Assembly (NCBI GenBank): GCA_016866255.1
Contig: VGMY01000001.1
Span: forward strand, 1 to 64,000
Reading direction: 5' to 3'
Origin: Bacteroidota bacterium
GTDB lineage: Bacteria; Bacteroidota; Bacteroidia; Flavobacteriales_D; Crocinitomicaceae
Length of the DNA: 64,000 nucleotides
A model generated the notes under the pieces. The model saw nothing but the letters and a program-made list of their open reading frames with translations, made no database searches and was not told the origin of the DNA. The position numbers were made by a program, and so were the translations under genes. The stretch's first letter is position 1, and every line of letters starts with the position of its first letter. Shown piece after piece: positions 1 to 8,981 of the stretch.

Positions 1-170
1 TTAAAAATCCCGAAACATTAGAAAGAGAGGTGATTGGATTACGATCTGCCATGAAAGCGTTTGGAATAACTAATTCATGGATTATCACCTACGATGAAAC
101 AAAAGAACTTGAAGTCCAAGAAGGTATTATAAACGTTGTTCCTGCTTGGCAGTGGTTATTGGCTATTTAA
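1..170 (+). CDS. C-terminal fragment of a DUF4143-type AAA ATPase (partial)
   Basis: The window opens inside a reading frame (frame 3) that ends at TAA 168-170. About 55 residues are visible. They contain an ELEV stretch followed by VVPAWQWLL, which resembles the extreme C-terminus of the widespread archaeal/bacterial AAA ATPases with a DUF4143 domain (a nuclease-like fold followed by an acidic turn and an I-P-A-W-x-W-L-L end). The function of these proteins is poorly defined; many are accessory genes. The start and the P-loop lie outside the window, so the family call rests on the tail only. Confidence 0.5.
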   Translation, partial: KNPETLEREVIGLRSAMKAFGITNSWIITYDETKELEVQEGIINVVPAWQWLLAI

Positions 171-180
171 AAATTTGTAG

Positions 181-1554
181 ATGATTAAAATGTTAAGCTT
201 ACTTTGGTGTTTAGTTTGGGGCATGTTGTTGCACGCCCAAACCCTCACCGCGACCTTTCCTTCCATGGCGGGAGAACTTGTGCGTTTTGGAACCTTTCAA
301 GGCATTCAATCGCGCACCCTCGACAGCGTTAGGGTAGGGCCGAACGGTTCCTTTTCGTTTTCCTTTAAGACCGATAAACCGGCCATTGGCTACCTCATCA
401 CCGCCGAGAACAAACCCTACTTTTTAATCCTCGACAAAAACGAGCGCATTCGTTTGCAAGGCGGTCATCTCAGCTTTTCCGAAAGTGTGCAAATCCTGGA
501 GGGCCAGCAAAACCAAGCCTTCGCCACTTACGCAGTGCAACATCCCCGACGCGAACAAGCGCTCAGTGCGTGGGGCTATTTGGAAAAGATCTACACCCTT
601 GATAGCCTCTTCGCCGTTCAAGCCGTTCCCTCCAAGGCCATCCAATCCGAAAAGGTTCGCATCCAACAAGAAGATCAAGCCTACCTCGAGGCACTGAATC
701 CTTCGTGGTACGTGCGTTGGTACTTGCCCATGCGAAGGTTGGTGAGTGACGTTTCCACCATTGCCCAATACCGAACCGAAGAAATTCCAGCAACCCTCAC
801 CGCCTTTCGAACACTCGATTACACCAACGAACGCCTCTACCGCAGCGGCTTACTCAAAGACGCCATCGAAAGCCATTTCTGGCTCTTAGAGAATTCCGGA
901 CGCTCCTTGGATTCGGTATATCTCGAAATGAAGGTATCCATTGACTCCATGATGCTACATCTCGTAAAAAACGAATCCCGCTTGAACGAAGTCACGGATT
1001 ACCTGTTCGACCTCCTCGAACGTCACTCCTTGTTTCAGGCATCGGAATACCTCGCCTTAAAAGTCTTGAACGAGAGCAGTTGTACCCTCAATTCCGACTT
1101 GGCAAAACAGCTCGAAACCTACCGCGCTATGAAAAAAGGGAACATCGCACCCGATATGGAATTCAAGGGTAATTTGAAGACGTCTGTTCCAAAACTCAAG
1201 AAACTATCGGAACTTAAAAGCTCCTACACCTTGGTGGTTTTTGGTGCCAGTTGGTGTGAAACCTGCAAGGAAGAGGTTCCCAAAATTGCCAACTTGTATC
1301 CAAAATGGAAAGGCAAAGGGGTGGAGGTAGTCTTTGTTTCCTTGGACGAAACCAAAGAAGCATTTGAGCAGTTTGTGCAAGCGTTTCCCTTCACGTCCTA
1401 CTGCGATTACGGCAAATGGAACAGCCCGATTGCTACTTCCTATTACGTGTTCGGAACCCCCACCATGTTTTTATTGGACGCCAAACGGGAAATCCTGCTT
1501 CGGCCTAATTCCATCTCCCAAATGGATGCGTGGGTGGATTGGTATTTGAAGTAG
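181..1554 (+). CDS. TlpA-like thiol-disulfide oxidoreductase with N-terminal DUF4369-like region
   Basis: A 457-residue exported protein. Residues 1-20 form a signal peptide ending in HAQ. The N-terminal part (about 21-120) is beta-rich and resembles DUF4369, a domain often fused to thioredoxins in Bacteroidota. The middle is helical. The C-terminal third is a thioredoxin fold with the redox motif W-C359-E-T-C362 and the cis-proline context GTPTMF. Such proteins are thought to reduce disulfides in the periplasm, for example during cytochrome c maturation or for client proteins. No partner gene lies next to it. It converges on the methyltransferase with only ten bases between stops. Thioredoxin assignment is secure; substrate is unknown. 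Confidence 0.85.
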   Translation: MIKMLSLLWCLVWGMLLHAQTLTATFPSMAGELVRFGTFQGIQSRTLDSVRVGPNGSFSFSFKTDKPAIGYLITAENKPYFLILDKNERIRLQGGHLSFSESVQILEGQQNQAFATYAVQHPRREQALSAWGYLEKIYTLDSLFAVQAVPSKAIQSEKVRIQQEDQAYLEALNPSWYVRWYLPMRRLVSDVSTIAQYRTEEIPATLTAFRTLDYTNERLYRSGLLKDAIESHFWLLENSGRSLDSVYLEMKVSIDSMMLHLVKNESRLNEVTDYLFDLLERHSLFQASEYLALKVLNESSCTLNSDLAKQLETYRAMKKGNIAPDMEFKGNLKTSVPKLKKLSELKSSYTLVVFGASWCETCKEEVPKIANLYPKWKGKGVEVVFVSLDETKEAFEQFVQAFPFTSYCDYGKWNSPIATSYYVFGTPTMFLLDAKREILLRPNSISQMDAWVDWYLK

Positions 1555-1564
1555 CATGAATTAA

Positions 1565-2293
1565 TCATTGCAACAACCGGTTGTTGATGCGCTTAATCCT
1601 AAATCGCTTGATTTTTCGTAGGAATTTTTGAAAAAGCGTTAAGCTCGAATCAATGGTTTCTTCCTTGAACGGTCGTTTCAACCGCAAGACAAACCACTGG
1701 TATTCATCGTGGTGCCAAATGCCGTATTTTTCATACTGCATGAGTTCTAAATTCGCTGCATCCAATTGTTGAATCATAGGTGCAAATGGAACAGGTTGGT
1801 CGATGACTTGCAAAGAATGGGCCTCTAAGGCGATGTCGTGGGCAATGTAATCGGGATTGGGAAGGTTGATTACGAAGCGTGTGTTTGGTCCCATTACTGC
1901 TGCAATTCGTTCGAATAAGGCAGCGTGCTTTTCCAATGGAACATGCTCGAGCACATCAATTAAGGTAATGTAATCGGGGTAATTTAAGGTAGTTTCAAAA
2001 GCCGTAATGTCTTGCGTGCTGAAGGTAAGGTTCGGGGTGGCTATATGTTCTTTCCCGTATGCGATTGAGGCTTCGCTAAGGTCAATGGCGTGAATTTGTC
2101 CTTGGTTGATGGTTCGTTTCAGGAGGGAAGTCATCATTCCTATGCCGCAACCCAGTTCAAGTACTGAACTATGAGCATTTAATCCAAGTCCGATGAGGCG
2201 TTCATATACGCCATAAATGCGGTCGTTGATTCCCGTTGCGGCTTGTTCCCGAACGTAACTGTCGTAAAAGGCGCTCACGCGTTCGGTTTCCAT
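1565..2293 (-). CDS. Class I SAM-dependent methyltransferase
   Basis: A 242-residue protein with the Rossmann-type SAM-binding motif VLELGCGIG near residue 44, an acidic end of the second strand (AIDLS), and the post-III motif LIDVLEHV. These features place it in the Methyltransf_11/23 type. The substrate cannot be read from the sequence; small-molecule or quinone/polysaccharide methylation are all possible. Its ATG lies one base after the lipoprotein stop, so it is the last gene of a cmk-lipoprotein-methyltransferase operon on the minus strand. The C-terminal ~30 residues are strongly basic. Confidence 0.8.
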   Translation of the reverse strand: METERVSAFYDSYVREQAATGINDRIYGVYERLIGLGLNAHSSVLELGCGIGMMTSLLKRTINQGQIHAIDLSEASIAYGKEHIATPNLTFSTQDITAFETTLNYPDYITLIDVLEHVPLEKHAALFERIAAVMGPNTRFVINLPNPDYIAHDIALEAHSLQVIDQPVPFAPMIQQLDAANLELMQYEKYGIWHHDEYQWFVLRLKRPFKEETIDSSLTLFQKFLRKIKRFRIKRINNRLLQ

Positions 2294-2294
2294 C

Positions 2295-3059
2295 TTATTT
2301 TTTCGTTACGTAGGCTTGTTTTGCGGGCAGGTAGAAGAACTCACGCAACATCATGGGGCTTTTTATGATTTTAGGCCGAGCTATGTAATAGTTCTTGACC
2401 GTATCCGATAAATAAATATTTGCCGCATAGATTTGTATGTTCTTACGTGACTGACGCGCAGTTTGAACGAATTCAAAGGCAAAGGCCTCGGCATTCGGTG
2501 TACCAATCCCATCAAATTCGGGCCATTCAAAAAAGCGAGAAGGCATGTGGTTAATGATGGTAAAGAACGTTCGGAATCCTGAGTTACGAATGCGGTAGGT
2601 GACCAAGATGTCCTGATAGGCCGGATTGGTGATGGATGCAAAAGCGATATCCAAAGGTAAATAAGGGGACGAAGGAATGGCAATGGCGTTTGAGATTTTA
2701 TCAAGGCCTCCATCGTAAAAAAACATGATGTTGTGGTTGCCCATAAAACCAATTTCTGCCAACTTGGCTGCCTTGGCATCCTTGGAGGCTGCATACAAAG
2801 CGTGGTTGAGGCGATTTACTGTTATTACACCATCTTCTTTGCCATCCGGGTCGAGGTGTGCCCGGTATAGATGCATCCTGTATTGTTCGTTGACAGGTAT
2901 TTGCAATTGCGCCTCGGCATGCCTTCTTGCCCTGCTTTCGAGGTCGCCCGTTTGAGGTATCTCCGATTGGGAAGGTTGAACAGGATTTATTGAGGGGCTT
3001 TCTTCACTTTGACAACTCGCCGCCCAAACAACTAGGAATAGAAAGCTGCTACCCTTCAT
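2295..3059 (-). CDS. Hypothetical lipoprotein
   Basis: A 254-residue protein with a short signal peptide and a lipobox-like WAASC with cysteine 16, followed by a Ser/Glu/Pro-rich linker, so it is predicted to be a lipoprotein exported and anchored in a membrane. The mature domain has repeated aromatic and charged beta-like segments but I do not recognise a family. Its start overlaps the end of cmk by eleven bases and the methyltransferase follows after one base, so translation of all three is probably coupled. Confidence 0.7.
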   Translation of the reverse strand: MKGSSFLFLVVWAASCQSEESPSINPVQPSQSEIPQTGDLESRARRHAEAQLQIPVNEQYRMHLYRAHLDPDGKEDGVITVNRLNHALYAASKDAKAAKLAEIGFMGNHNIMFFYDGGLDKISNAIAIPSSPYLPLDIAFASITNPAYQDILVTYRIRNSGFRTFFTIINHMPSRFFEWPEFDGIGTPNAEAFAFEFVQTARQSRKNIQIYAANIYLSDTVKNYYIARPKIIKSPMMLREFFYLPAKQAYVTKK

Positions 3060-3744
3060 GGCCTAAAACGGTTTTGACCAGTTGCAACGCTTTTTTCAAT
3101 TGTTCTTCTCGGCTAATGCTACTTGTGTCGAAGACGATGGCGTCTTCCGCTTTTATTAAAGGGCTAATGGCGCGCTTTGTATCGAAGTCGTCGCGCTGTA
3201 ATAAATTCTCTTTCACCTCTTGAAGGGTAGCTGCTGCATCGTTTTTTTGCATCTCTTGAAACCTTCGTTGGCTTCGCGTTTCGAGGTCAGCGGTAACAAA
3301 TAATTTCAATTCCGCCTCGGGAAATACCACCGTTCCAATGTCCCTGCCGTCCATTACTATTCCTCCGCGACTGCCTATTTTTCTTTGCGATTCGACCAAT
3401 TTTTTCCGGACTTCACCAATAGCCGCCACTTCTGAAACAACTTGAGAAACTTCCTTAGAGCGAATTTCAACGCTGACATCTTGGCCATTGAGGATCAAGG
3501 CTTGGGAACCATCGGTGGAGAAATGCAAGGTAACTTCAGGAAGTATAGCGATCAATGCTGATGCGTTCAACCTTCGCTCATTAAAGAGTCCCTTTTCCAG
3601 TGCAAACCATGCCACGCCTCGGTACATAGCACCGGAATCGATGAAAATATAACCCAGCGCTTTCGCTAAGTCCTTTCCCAGGGTGCTTTTTCCGCTGGAG
3701 GCATAGCCATCAATGGCAATGGTTATTTTATTCGCATGGACCAT
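3049..3744 (-). CDS. cmk: (d)CMP kinase
   Basis: Cytidylate kinase phosphorylates CMP and dCMP using ATP, supplying CDP and dCDP for nucleic acid and phospholipid synthesis. The 231-residue length is typical. The P-loop GYASSGKS is at residues 13-20, followed by the CMP-binding region with DSGAMYRG and the motif DGRDIGTVVFP. The ATG at 3744 is supported by a TACCTTTG promoter-like box five bases upstream (3750-3757). It is the first gene of a three-gene minus-strand operon. Confidence 0.96.
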   Translation of the reverse strand: MVHANKITIAIDGYASSGKSTLGKDLAKALGYIFIDSGAMYRGVAWFALEKGLFNERRLNASALIAILPEVTLHFSTDGSQALILNGQDVSVEIRSKEVSQVVSEVAAIGEVRKKLVESQRKIGSRGGIVMDGRDIGTVVFPEAELKLFVTADLETRSQRRFQEMQKNDAAATLQEVKENLLQRDDFDTKRAISPLIKAEDAIVFDTSSISREEQLKKALQLVKTVLGHEG

Positions 3745-3749
3745 GGTTT

Positions 3750-3757
3750 CAAAGGTA
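3750..3757 (-). promoter_or_regulatory. TACCTTTG -7 box for cmk, 5 nt before ATG
   Basis: Read on the minus strand this is TACCTTTG followed by AAACC and the cmk ATG. It matches the Bacteroidota -7 consensus TAnnTTTG. The spacing would put the transcription start at or next to the start codon, giving a leaderless mRNA. Confidence 0.6.
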
Positions 3758-3794
3758 CGTATTTGAAGCCAATGTCGAGTTCTAACCCTTTACT

Positions 3795-6700
3795 TTATTC
3801 CTTCACAAAGCGAACAATGGCCGCTCGCTCTTCATTATATAAGCCCAGATAATAGGTTCCTGCTGCTAACTTATGCGACATTTCAAGCGTGTTTTTGGCG
3901 GTTCCGTTACTTGCGCCCAAACGAAATTCGGAAACTAATTTTCCGTCGGTGGTAAAGAGTTTTCCTTCCACCACATCTCCCACTACGCCATCCACTTCCA
4001 AGGTGAAGGTTCCATTATTGGGGTTAGGGTAGAGCAATACCACCGTCAAACCGTCCTGTGGATTTTCCAATCCTTGGGTCGCTTCAACGGTTATTTCTAC
4101 CGTTCCGATGCAACCGTTAACATCTTTGATATAAAGGGTGTACGTTCCCGGAGCCAAGTTGGTGAAGAGGGTTCCTGAATAGTAATTGGTTCCATTGATG
4201 CTATAGGTATACGGCATATTTCCTCCATTTCCTGTTACGGTTATGGTTCCGTTATTGCCGGTGGATGCTGTAGAAATTCCTGTGAGCGTAACTTGCGTTG
4301 GCTCAACCACCGTTGTTTGAAAGGTTTGCGTACAGCCGTTGGCATCTTGGATTCCTACGGTGTACGTAGCCGCCGTCAAGTTGTTGAAGGTTGCGCTGTT
4401 TCCGTATGCACCACCGTTTACATTGTAGGAATACGGACTCGTTCCGCCGGTACCGCTAGCAACGATGCTTCCGTTGGACTCTCCGAAACAGGTAATGGCC
4501 GTCGGAATGGCATTGAGCGTAAGTGCATTAGGTTCGGTAATGGTCGCGCTGACGGTACCCACACAGCCGTTGGCATCTTTCGCGTAAAAGGTATAAGTTC
4601 CGGCGCTTAATCCGGTAAAGCTGTTGGAACCTTGGTAGGTAACGCCGTTTTGCGAATACGTGTAAGCCGCCTGTCCTCCTGTCGCTGATAATTGAACGCT
4701 ACCGTTATTTTGTCCGTTGCAGGTTATCTGTGATGCTGTCGCGGTAGCTGTTATGCTAACCGGTGGATTTAGGTTGAATGTTCCTTGACCTTGGCATGCG
4801 TTGGCGTCAGTAACCGTGTAATTGATGGTTCCTGCGGGAAGGTTTGAAAATACGCCGCTACCCTGCGCAGCTCCACCATTAATCTGGTAGGTGTAAGGAG
4901 CGGACCCGCCGTTAACGGTTAAGGTGATTTGCCCGTTGCTGCCAGTACAACTGGGCTGGGCGTTAACCGCATACGTTACGTTCAGCAAGTTGCCTCCCAC
5001 CGTGATGCTTAGGTTAAATGCGTCGTTGCAGGTGTTTTCGTCCGGGGAAACGCCGTTAGCTTCGGAGGTTGTTAGCACCACGGAATTGTTTCCAGCTACT
5101 AAGCCGCTGATGGTTACGAAAACGGTGTCCGTGTTTCCGATGGCGTTGAGTTGGTTGGAATTAAAATTGACCGTGGTCGCTGCACCTGCGCCAACCTGCC
5201 ATGTGAAGCTTCCTGAAGTTACGGGAGCTGAACCGTAATTTTGCACAATAACACCAAGTTGTGTCGTTGCTCCGCAAAGGGTTGCTGGATTCACTACGTA
5301 GGCTCCAACAACACCCGCATCGTTCACATCCGGATTCATTTTGATGGCGGCAACTCGGGTACGGGTTGAATTCGCGTCGCGGTAAACCCCGGTGTAGTAA
5401 AACGTTTCTCCATTGAAGTCATCGATCGCCATGTGGTGATAATCGCCCCATCGGGTATTGCCTGTTTTTGAGGAGGCTCCTGCGATGATGGTGGTTTCGG
5501 TCATGGTCATTTGCCCGAGCGGATCGCACGGTTTTCTTCCCGTCATTTTGATCGAAGGGAAATCGCCTGCCGTAGTGCTAGAGGTTGAATAAGCCATGAT
5601 GATGTTACCGTGCTTATCAATGTTGATGGCTGGCATCCAACGGTTGGTGGTCCCTGGCGCGTACGTTCCTTCTTGATAGAGGGACCAATTCGCCGAGGTA
5701 CTTCCGCTAGGACGACGCAGTTCGCACCATCGAACTCCTGATCGGTCATTTCCATTAACATCCGTTACTAAACACGCCATCAAGGTTTGGTGGGTTGCAA
5801 AAACACGCATGGGCGCTTTGAACATGACCGTTTCCCTCAAGGGGTCTAATTTGGTATTTACACCCGGTTGAGGAACACAGGTAAAACTCGTGAGTCCACA
5901 CAATTTGGAATCAATTTCCGCAATAGCGATGTCTTGAATTTTGGCGACGGTGGCAGAAGTATTGGCCCAATTAATCGTCATTTCCCAAAGCTCTAACCAG
6001 TCGTTGGTCGGGCTGTCTGGACTTCCGTTGGAGTGTGATTCGTCGTCGCGGTGGCGAATGAAAAGCGGCTTCATTCCGGCAGGAGCAGCAAGATCTCCTT
6101 CGAGATCGACGGGAGTGATGGATTGAAAACCGAATCCGTTCAAGGAATATCCAACGGGAATTCCGATGAATGGGGAAGCCGTTCCTGCGAGCAGGTTGCT
6201 CAAACGCATGGCGTAGATGCGCGGAGGACCTCCTTCATTCGTGGAAACCAGGAAGGCATCGGAAGTAGGGCAGAAGCCCCATTTTGGGTAATCCGGAAAG
6301 GCAGGACAATTGAACTGGTAGGTGTAATAGGCACCTTGAGGATTGTTGGTTTGGGAAACGTGCAGTAGCAGTTTGTTTCCACCGTTGGAGAATTCCATTA
6401 AAAACCATCTTCGCAAGGGTTTGTAATACAGCACGATGGGATCTCCAAGGCCGCTTGGTCCACCCAAGGTTTGCATGGTTAACGAGCTCGAAATGGTGGC
6501 TCCTGTGCTCTTATTAAAAATTCGGTAAACCGCACCTCCTCCGGAATTGGTCGAGGCAATGGTCACCGCACTGTCCGCATCTACGGTTGGATCAGGGGGC
6601 GACATGTTTTGTCCTAAGCCGTTGCCTTGCCACAAAATAGTGGCGGCAGTCGTTTTCTCGGTAGACTCATGCTGTTGCCATACCCAATCGGGATTGTGCG

Positions 6701-6905
6701 TTTGCGATTGGTCAACCTGTACGTCTTCCCTTCCTTTAAAATTCGGTTTGAGTACGGTGTTCGCTGGCTGCGCGTCTTTCAATGGAATGGGAACTAAGTG
6801 GCTAATGCTCGGTTCGAAAAATCCATAAAACTCAGAGTTTTGGGCGCTTAGGCCGAAGGGCAAGCTAAACGAGAGCGCAAGGAGAAGTTTCTTCATGGAG
6901 TCCAT
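3795..6905 (-). CDS. Large secreted protein with SprB repeats and T9SS type A sorting domain
   Basis: A 1036-residue secreted protein. A signal peptide ends near SLPFGLSAQ. Residues about 90-530 form a large domain with repeated references to D-x-D-x-N-G loops, perhaps a propeller-like extracellular fold. Next comes a CARDB-like segment (about 540-640), then four SprB-type repeats of about 73 residues (650-941) each with NGS/ITC, PYxYxxNG and TYT..DANGC. The C-terminus (LYPNPNNGTF...AGTYYLGL) is a type A T9SS sorting domain that directs export through the outer membrane and anchoring. Probably an adhesin or surface protein. A second possible start is at 6896; a TAACTTTA box lies eleven bases before 6905. 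Confidence 0.85.
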   Translation of the reverse strand: MDSMKKLLLALSFSLPFGLSAQNSEFYGFFEPSISHLVPIPLKDAQPANTVLKPNFKGREDVQVDQSQTHNPDWVWQQHESTEKTTAATILWQGNGLGQNMSPPDPTVDADSAVTIASTNSGGGAVYRIFNKSTGATISSSLTMQTLGGPSGLGDPIVLYYKPLRRWFLMEFSNGGNKLLLHVSQTNNPQGAYYTYQFNCPAFPDYPKWGFCPTSDAFLVSTNEGGPPRIYAMRLSNLLAGTASPFIGIPVGYSLNGFGFQSITPVDLEGDLAAPAGMKPLFIRHRDDESHSNGSPDSPTNDWLELWEMTINWANTSATVAKIQDIAIAEIDSKLCGLTSFTCVPQPGVNTKLDPLRETVMFKAPMRVFATHQTLMACLVTDVNGNDRSGVRWCELRRPSGSTSANWSLYQEGTYAPGTTNRWMPAINIDKHGNIIMAYSTSSTTAGDFPSIKMTGRKPCDPLGQMTMTETTIIAGASSKTGNTRWGDYHHMAIDDFNGETFYYTGVYRDANSTRTRVAAIKMNPDVNDAGVVGAYVVNPATLCGATTQLGVIVQNYGSAPVTSGSFTWQVGAGAATTVNFNSNQLNAIGNTDTVFVTISGLVAGNNSVVLTTSEANGVSPDENTCNDAFNLSITVGGNLLNVTYAVNAQPSCTGSNGQITLTVNGGSAPYTYQINGGAAQGSGVFSNLPAGTINYTVTDANACQGQGTFNLNPPVSITATATASQITCNGQNNGSVQLSATGGQAAYTYSQNGVTYQGSNSFTGLSAGTYTFYAKDANGCVGTVSATITEPNALTLNAIPTAITCFGESNGSIVASGTGGTSPYSYNVNGGAYGNSATFNNLTAATYTVGIQDANGCTQTFQTTVVEPTQVTLTGISTASTGNNGTITVTGNGGNMPYTYSINGTNYYSGTLFTNLAPGTYTLYIKDVNGCIGTVEITVEATQGLENPQDGLTVVLLYPNPNNGTFTLEVDGVVGDVVEGKLFTTDGKLVSEFRLGASNGTAKNTLEMSHKLAAGTYYLGLYNEERAAIVRFVKE
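4083..4955 (-). repeat. Four tandem SprB-type repeat units (coding)
   Basis: Within the surface protein, four diverged units of roughly 73 codons repeat the pattern cysteine, N-G-x-I/V, G-G-x-x-P-Y-x-Y, then T-Y-x-x-x-x-x-D-x-N-G-C. They are typical of Bacteroidota adhesins such as the gliding adhesin SprB. The DNA copies are well diverged, so recent duplication is unlikely. Confidence 0.8.
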
Positions 6906-6916
6906 ATTTTTGTCGC

Positions 6917-6924
6917 TAAAGTTA
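6917..6924 (-). promoter_or_regulatory. TAACTTTA -7-like box upstream of the SprB-repeat gene
   Basis: On the minus strand TAACTTTA lies eleven bases before the ATG at 6905. It matches TAnnTTTG in all but the last base. On the opposite strand, TATTTTTG at 6928-6935 could serve yaaA, 56 bases upstream of its start. The 86-base divergent gap therefore may hold both promoters. Confidence 0.4.
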
Positions 6925-6991
6925 GGTTATTTTTGTATTAGGTTTTAATAAGTTAATAACTTGTTGTCAAGTGTTAATGAAAGTTTGATGT

Positions 6992-7735
6992 ATGAATTAC
7001 GTAATGCTAATATCGCCGGCTAAAAATTTGAAGAAACAAGCGGCCATCGAACCGGAAAGGTTACTGACCCCCAGCTTTATGGCGGAGTCAAAGCTCATAC
7101 ACCGTGCTTTGGCGAAGTTAAAATTTCAACACCTTGTTGATTTAATGGGCGTATCGGCTACCTTGGCAAGGGAGTCTTTGGACATGATTAAAATGTGGGA
7201 TCACCGATTTCTCTACCGCGCGGTGGAAATGTTCGACGGGGAGGTGTACCGAGGATTGTCGGTGGATACGCTTTCGGAAGGTGCTCAAGAACGCATGAAG
7301 GATCAACTGCGGATTTTATCCGGGCTTTACGGAGTGCTGCATCCGGACGACTTAATCGCACCTTATCGCTTGGAAATGAAGACGAAACTTCCCGTGAAGA
7401 AGGCGGAGAATCTTTACCAATTCTGGGGAAATAAGTTGGCGAAGCAGTTGAGTACGGAAGCTGAATATTTGGTCAACCTCGCCTCCGACGAGTACAGCAA
7501 AGCGGTATTGCCGCATTGGGATAAGACCAAAGTCATCACGCCGGTTTTTATGGAAGAGAATGAAGGTAAACCAAAGGTAGTGATGATGTACGCCAAAAAT
7601 GCCCGTGGAAAAATGGCGCGCTTCGTCTTGGAAAATAACATCCAACAATTATCCGATTTGCAAGGCTTTGACCTGGATAATTACCGTTTCGTTAAGGATT
7701 TATCGGAGGAAAACCGTTGGGTGTTTTTGCGGTAA
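6992..7735 (+). CDS. yaaA: Peroxide stress protein YaaA
   Basis: A 247-residue cytoplasmic protein with the family signature LISPAKNLK at the N-terminus and YKAVLPHWD and NARGKMARF-like motifs later. E. coli YaaA lowers free iron and so limits Fenton damage during hydrogen peroxide stress; the fold binds DNA. The length fits the family. It is divergent from the SprB-repeat gene and is the last chromosomal-type gene before the accessory island; the first copy of the island's direct repeat begins 24 bases after its stop. Confidence 0.95.
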   Translation: MNYVMLISPAKNLKKQAAIEPERLLTPSFMAESKLIHRALAKLKFQHLVDLMGVSATLARESLDMIKMWDHRFLYRAVEMFDGEVYRGLSVDTLSEGAQERMKDQLRILSGLYGVLHPDDLIAPYRLEMKTKLPVKKAENLYQFWGNKLAKQLSTEAEYLVNLASDEYSKAVLPHWDKTKVITPVFMEENEGKPKVVMMYAKNARGKMARFVLENNIQQLSDLQGFDLDNYRFVKDLSEENRWVFLR

Positions 7736-7758
7736 GAAAAAAAGTGGATTAAATTTCA

Positions 7759-7780
7759 AAAATCATTTTTTTCTTCCGAA
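7759..7780. repeat. 22-bp direct repeat, left copy (island boundary)
   Basis: An exact 22-base sequence beginning AAAATCA, with a run of seven T and ending CTTCCGAA, recurs at 11629-11650 in the same orientation. The two copies are 3870 bases apart and bracket the AT-rich gene block. This could be a duplicated attachment or insertion site. The T run also makes it look like part of a transcription terminator, so the role is open. Confidence 0.65.
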
Positions 7781-7906
7781 TCAAAATACTAGATTCGTAT
7801 CAATCGATTAAGTCCTCCAGCAATTTAATGAAAGAGTAGCGATGAGTCACGGTGGTGAAAGCATTTTGTATGCTCTAATAAGGTGTAACCCCTAAAATGT
7901 TAATAT

Positions 7907-8374
7907 ATGAGTATTTGGTTTAAAAAAGTTAAAGAGGAGTATGGTTGGATGGGAAATATGGCGCCATATCCCATCAAGTTTGATGGTAAAGTTTGGCTCA
8001 CAAGTGAAGCTTTGTTTCAAGGTATGAGGTATGATGTTGTGGGTATTAAGGAAATAATTAGGAGTGAAAAAAGTCCAATGGGGGCAAAAATGAAAGCGAA
8101 AAAGTTCAAGGATCAAATGGTGGTGGTTCCAATGTCTGCCGAGGATGTTGAGAATATGAGAAAGTGTGTTAGAATGAAATTTGATCAGCACCCTGAGTTG
8201 AAAAAGGAATTAATGAAAACAAAGGGTGTTTTTATTTATGAGGATATAGGTAATAGAAATGGGGAGAGGCATAAGTTTTGGGGTGCAAAAAAAATAAGTG
8301 AAAATGAGGGAGATGGTCAAAATATGATGGGAAAAATTTTAATGGAGTTGAGGGATGAGTATTTGATGGAGTAG
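7907..8374 (+). CDS. NADAR family protein (YbiA-like N-glycosidase)
   Basis: A 155-residue protein with the NADAR/YbiA pattern: an N-terminal N-M-A-P-Y-P-I segment, WLTSEALFQGMRY (the family's aromatic/acidic substrate-binding stretch), the MGAKMKAKK loop and the C-terminal KFWGAKK with LMELRDE. NADAR proteins cleave N-glycosidic bonds in riboflavin intermediates or ADP-ribose derivatives; some remove ADP-ribose from guanine in DNA as antitoxins of DarT enzymes. No DarT-like toxin or riboflavin gene is nearby, so the substrate here is unknown. It is the first gene of the AT-rich island. A perfect hairpin includes its stop codon. Confidence 0.88.
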   Translation: MSIWFKKVKEEYGWMGNMAPYPIKFDGKVWLTSEALFQGMRYDVVGIKEIIRSEKSPMGAKMKAKKFKDQMVVVPMSAEDVENMRKCVRMKFDQHPELKKELMKTKGVFIYEDIGNRNGERHKFWGAKKISENEGDGQNMMGKILMELRDEYLME

Positions 8375-8392
8375 GGAGGAAGGTTCTCCCTA
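8372..8392 (+). terminator. Perfect 7-bp hairpin overlapping the NADAR stop codon
   Basis: TAGGGAG (8372-8378) pairs exactly with CTCCCTA (8386-8392) around a seven-base loop; the left arm begins with the stop codon itself. No T tract follows, so it may protect the mRNA 3' end or separate transcripts rather than act as a classical intrinsic terminator. Confidence 0.45.
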
Positions 8393-8444
8393 TCCCTTCG
8401 AAGCAAAAAATGAAATGTTATTACTAATTCTAAATTTAAACAAA

Positions 8445-8981
8445 ATGAAAAAAATCTTTTTTAGTGTTGCGATTATGACAATTACTTCGGCAATCAACGC
8501 TCAAATAACAGAAGAAAAAACAATGGAGGATGGCAGCGTGGTAATTTCTTACACACCGAAAATTTTCACAAAAGAGGAATCGGAAAAAATTAATCGAAGA
8601 ATTAGATTGATTCCAACTACGGAGTATTTACGAAAACATCCAACCTTGCCTTTTGCGTATGCATGCATGAACATGCTTGAAGACGAATTTAACATGATCA
8701 TTAAACAAGATAGTTCGCTCAATGAAGCAGCCAACAATTGTTTTTTGTCGCATATTTACTCTAATGAAAATTACGAAAACAACACCCCGGTGAGATATCA
8801 TCAAATTTGGACTTTGTCGGAATCAACCGTCAACTATGACCATAATAGTCTTGCTACTGGTTTAATCGAAATGATGAGGGATAACGGTCTTCAGCATTTA
8901 ATCAATAAAAACGCAACGTTTTTTTGCCAAGAGTTTGAGTTTGAAAATAAGTTCTATTTGGTGGCCATTGTGAATGATTAG
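8445..8981 (+). CDS. Small secreted protein of unknown function (possible CAP-like), island paralogue A
   Basis: A 178-residue protein if started at ATG 8445, which gives a clean signal peptide ending INAQ and is preceded by a TAAATTTA box. An upstream in-frame ATG at 8415 would add ten hydrophobic residues. The mature protein has a D89-S-S-L-N-x-A-A motif and, 72 residues later, N-x-T-x-F-C161 followed by EN..Y.V.IV. The same two motifs occur at nearly the same spacing in the protein at 10625-11068, so the two look like divergent paralogues. The layout (D-x-x-L-x-x-A-A helix, late strand ending the protein) is faintly like CAP/SCP domains; that part is inference. Confidence 0.6.
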   Translation: MKKIFFSVAIMTITSAINAQITEEKTMEDGSVVISYTPKIFTKEESEKINRRIRLIPTTEYLRKHPTLPFAYACMNMLEDEFNMIIKQDSSLNEAANNCFLSHIYSNENYENNTPVRYHQIWTLSESTVNYDHNSLATGLIEMMRDNGLQHLINKNATFFCQEFEFENKFYLVAIVND

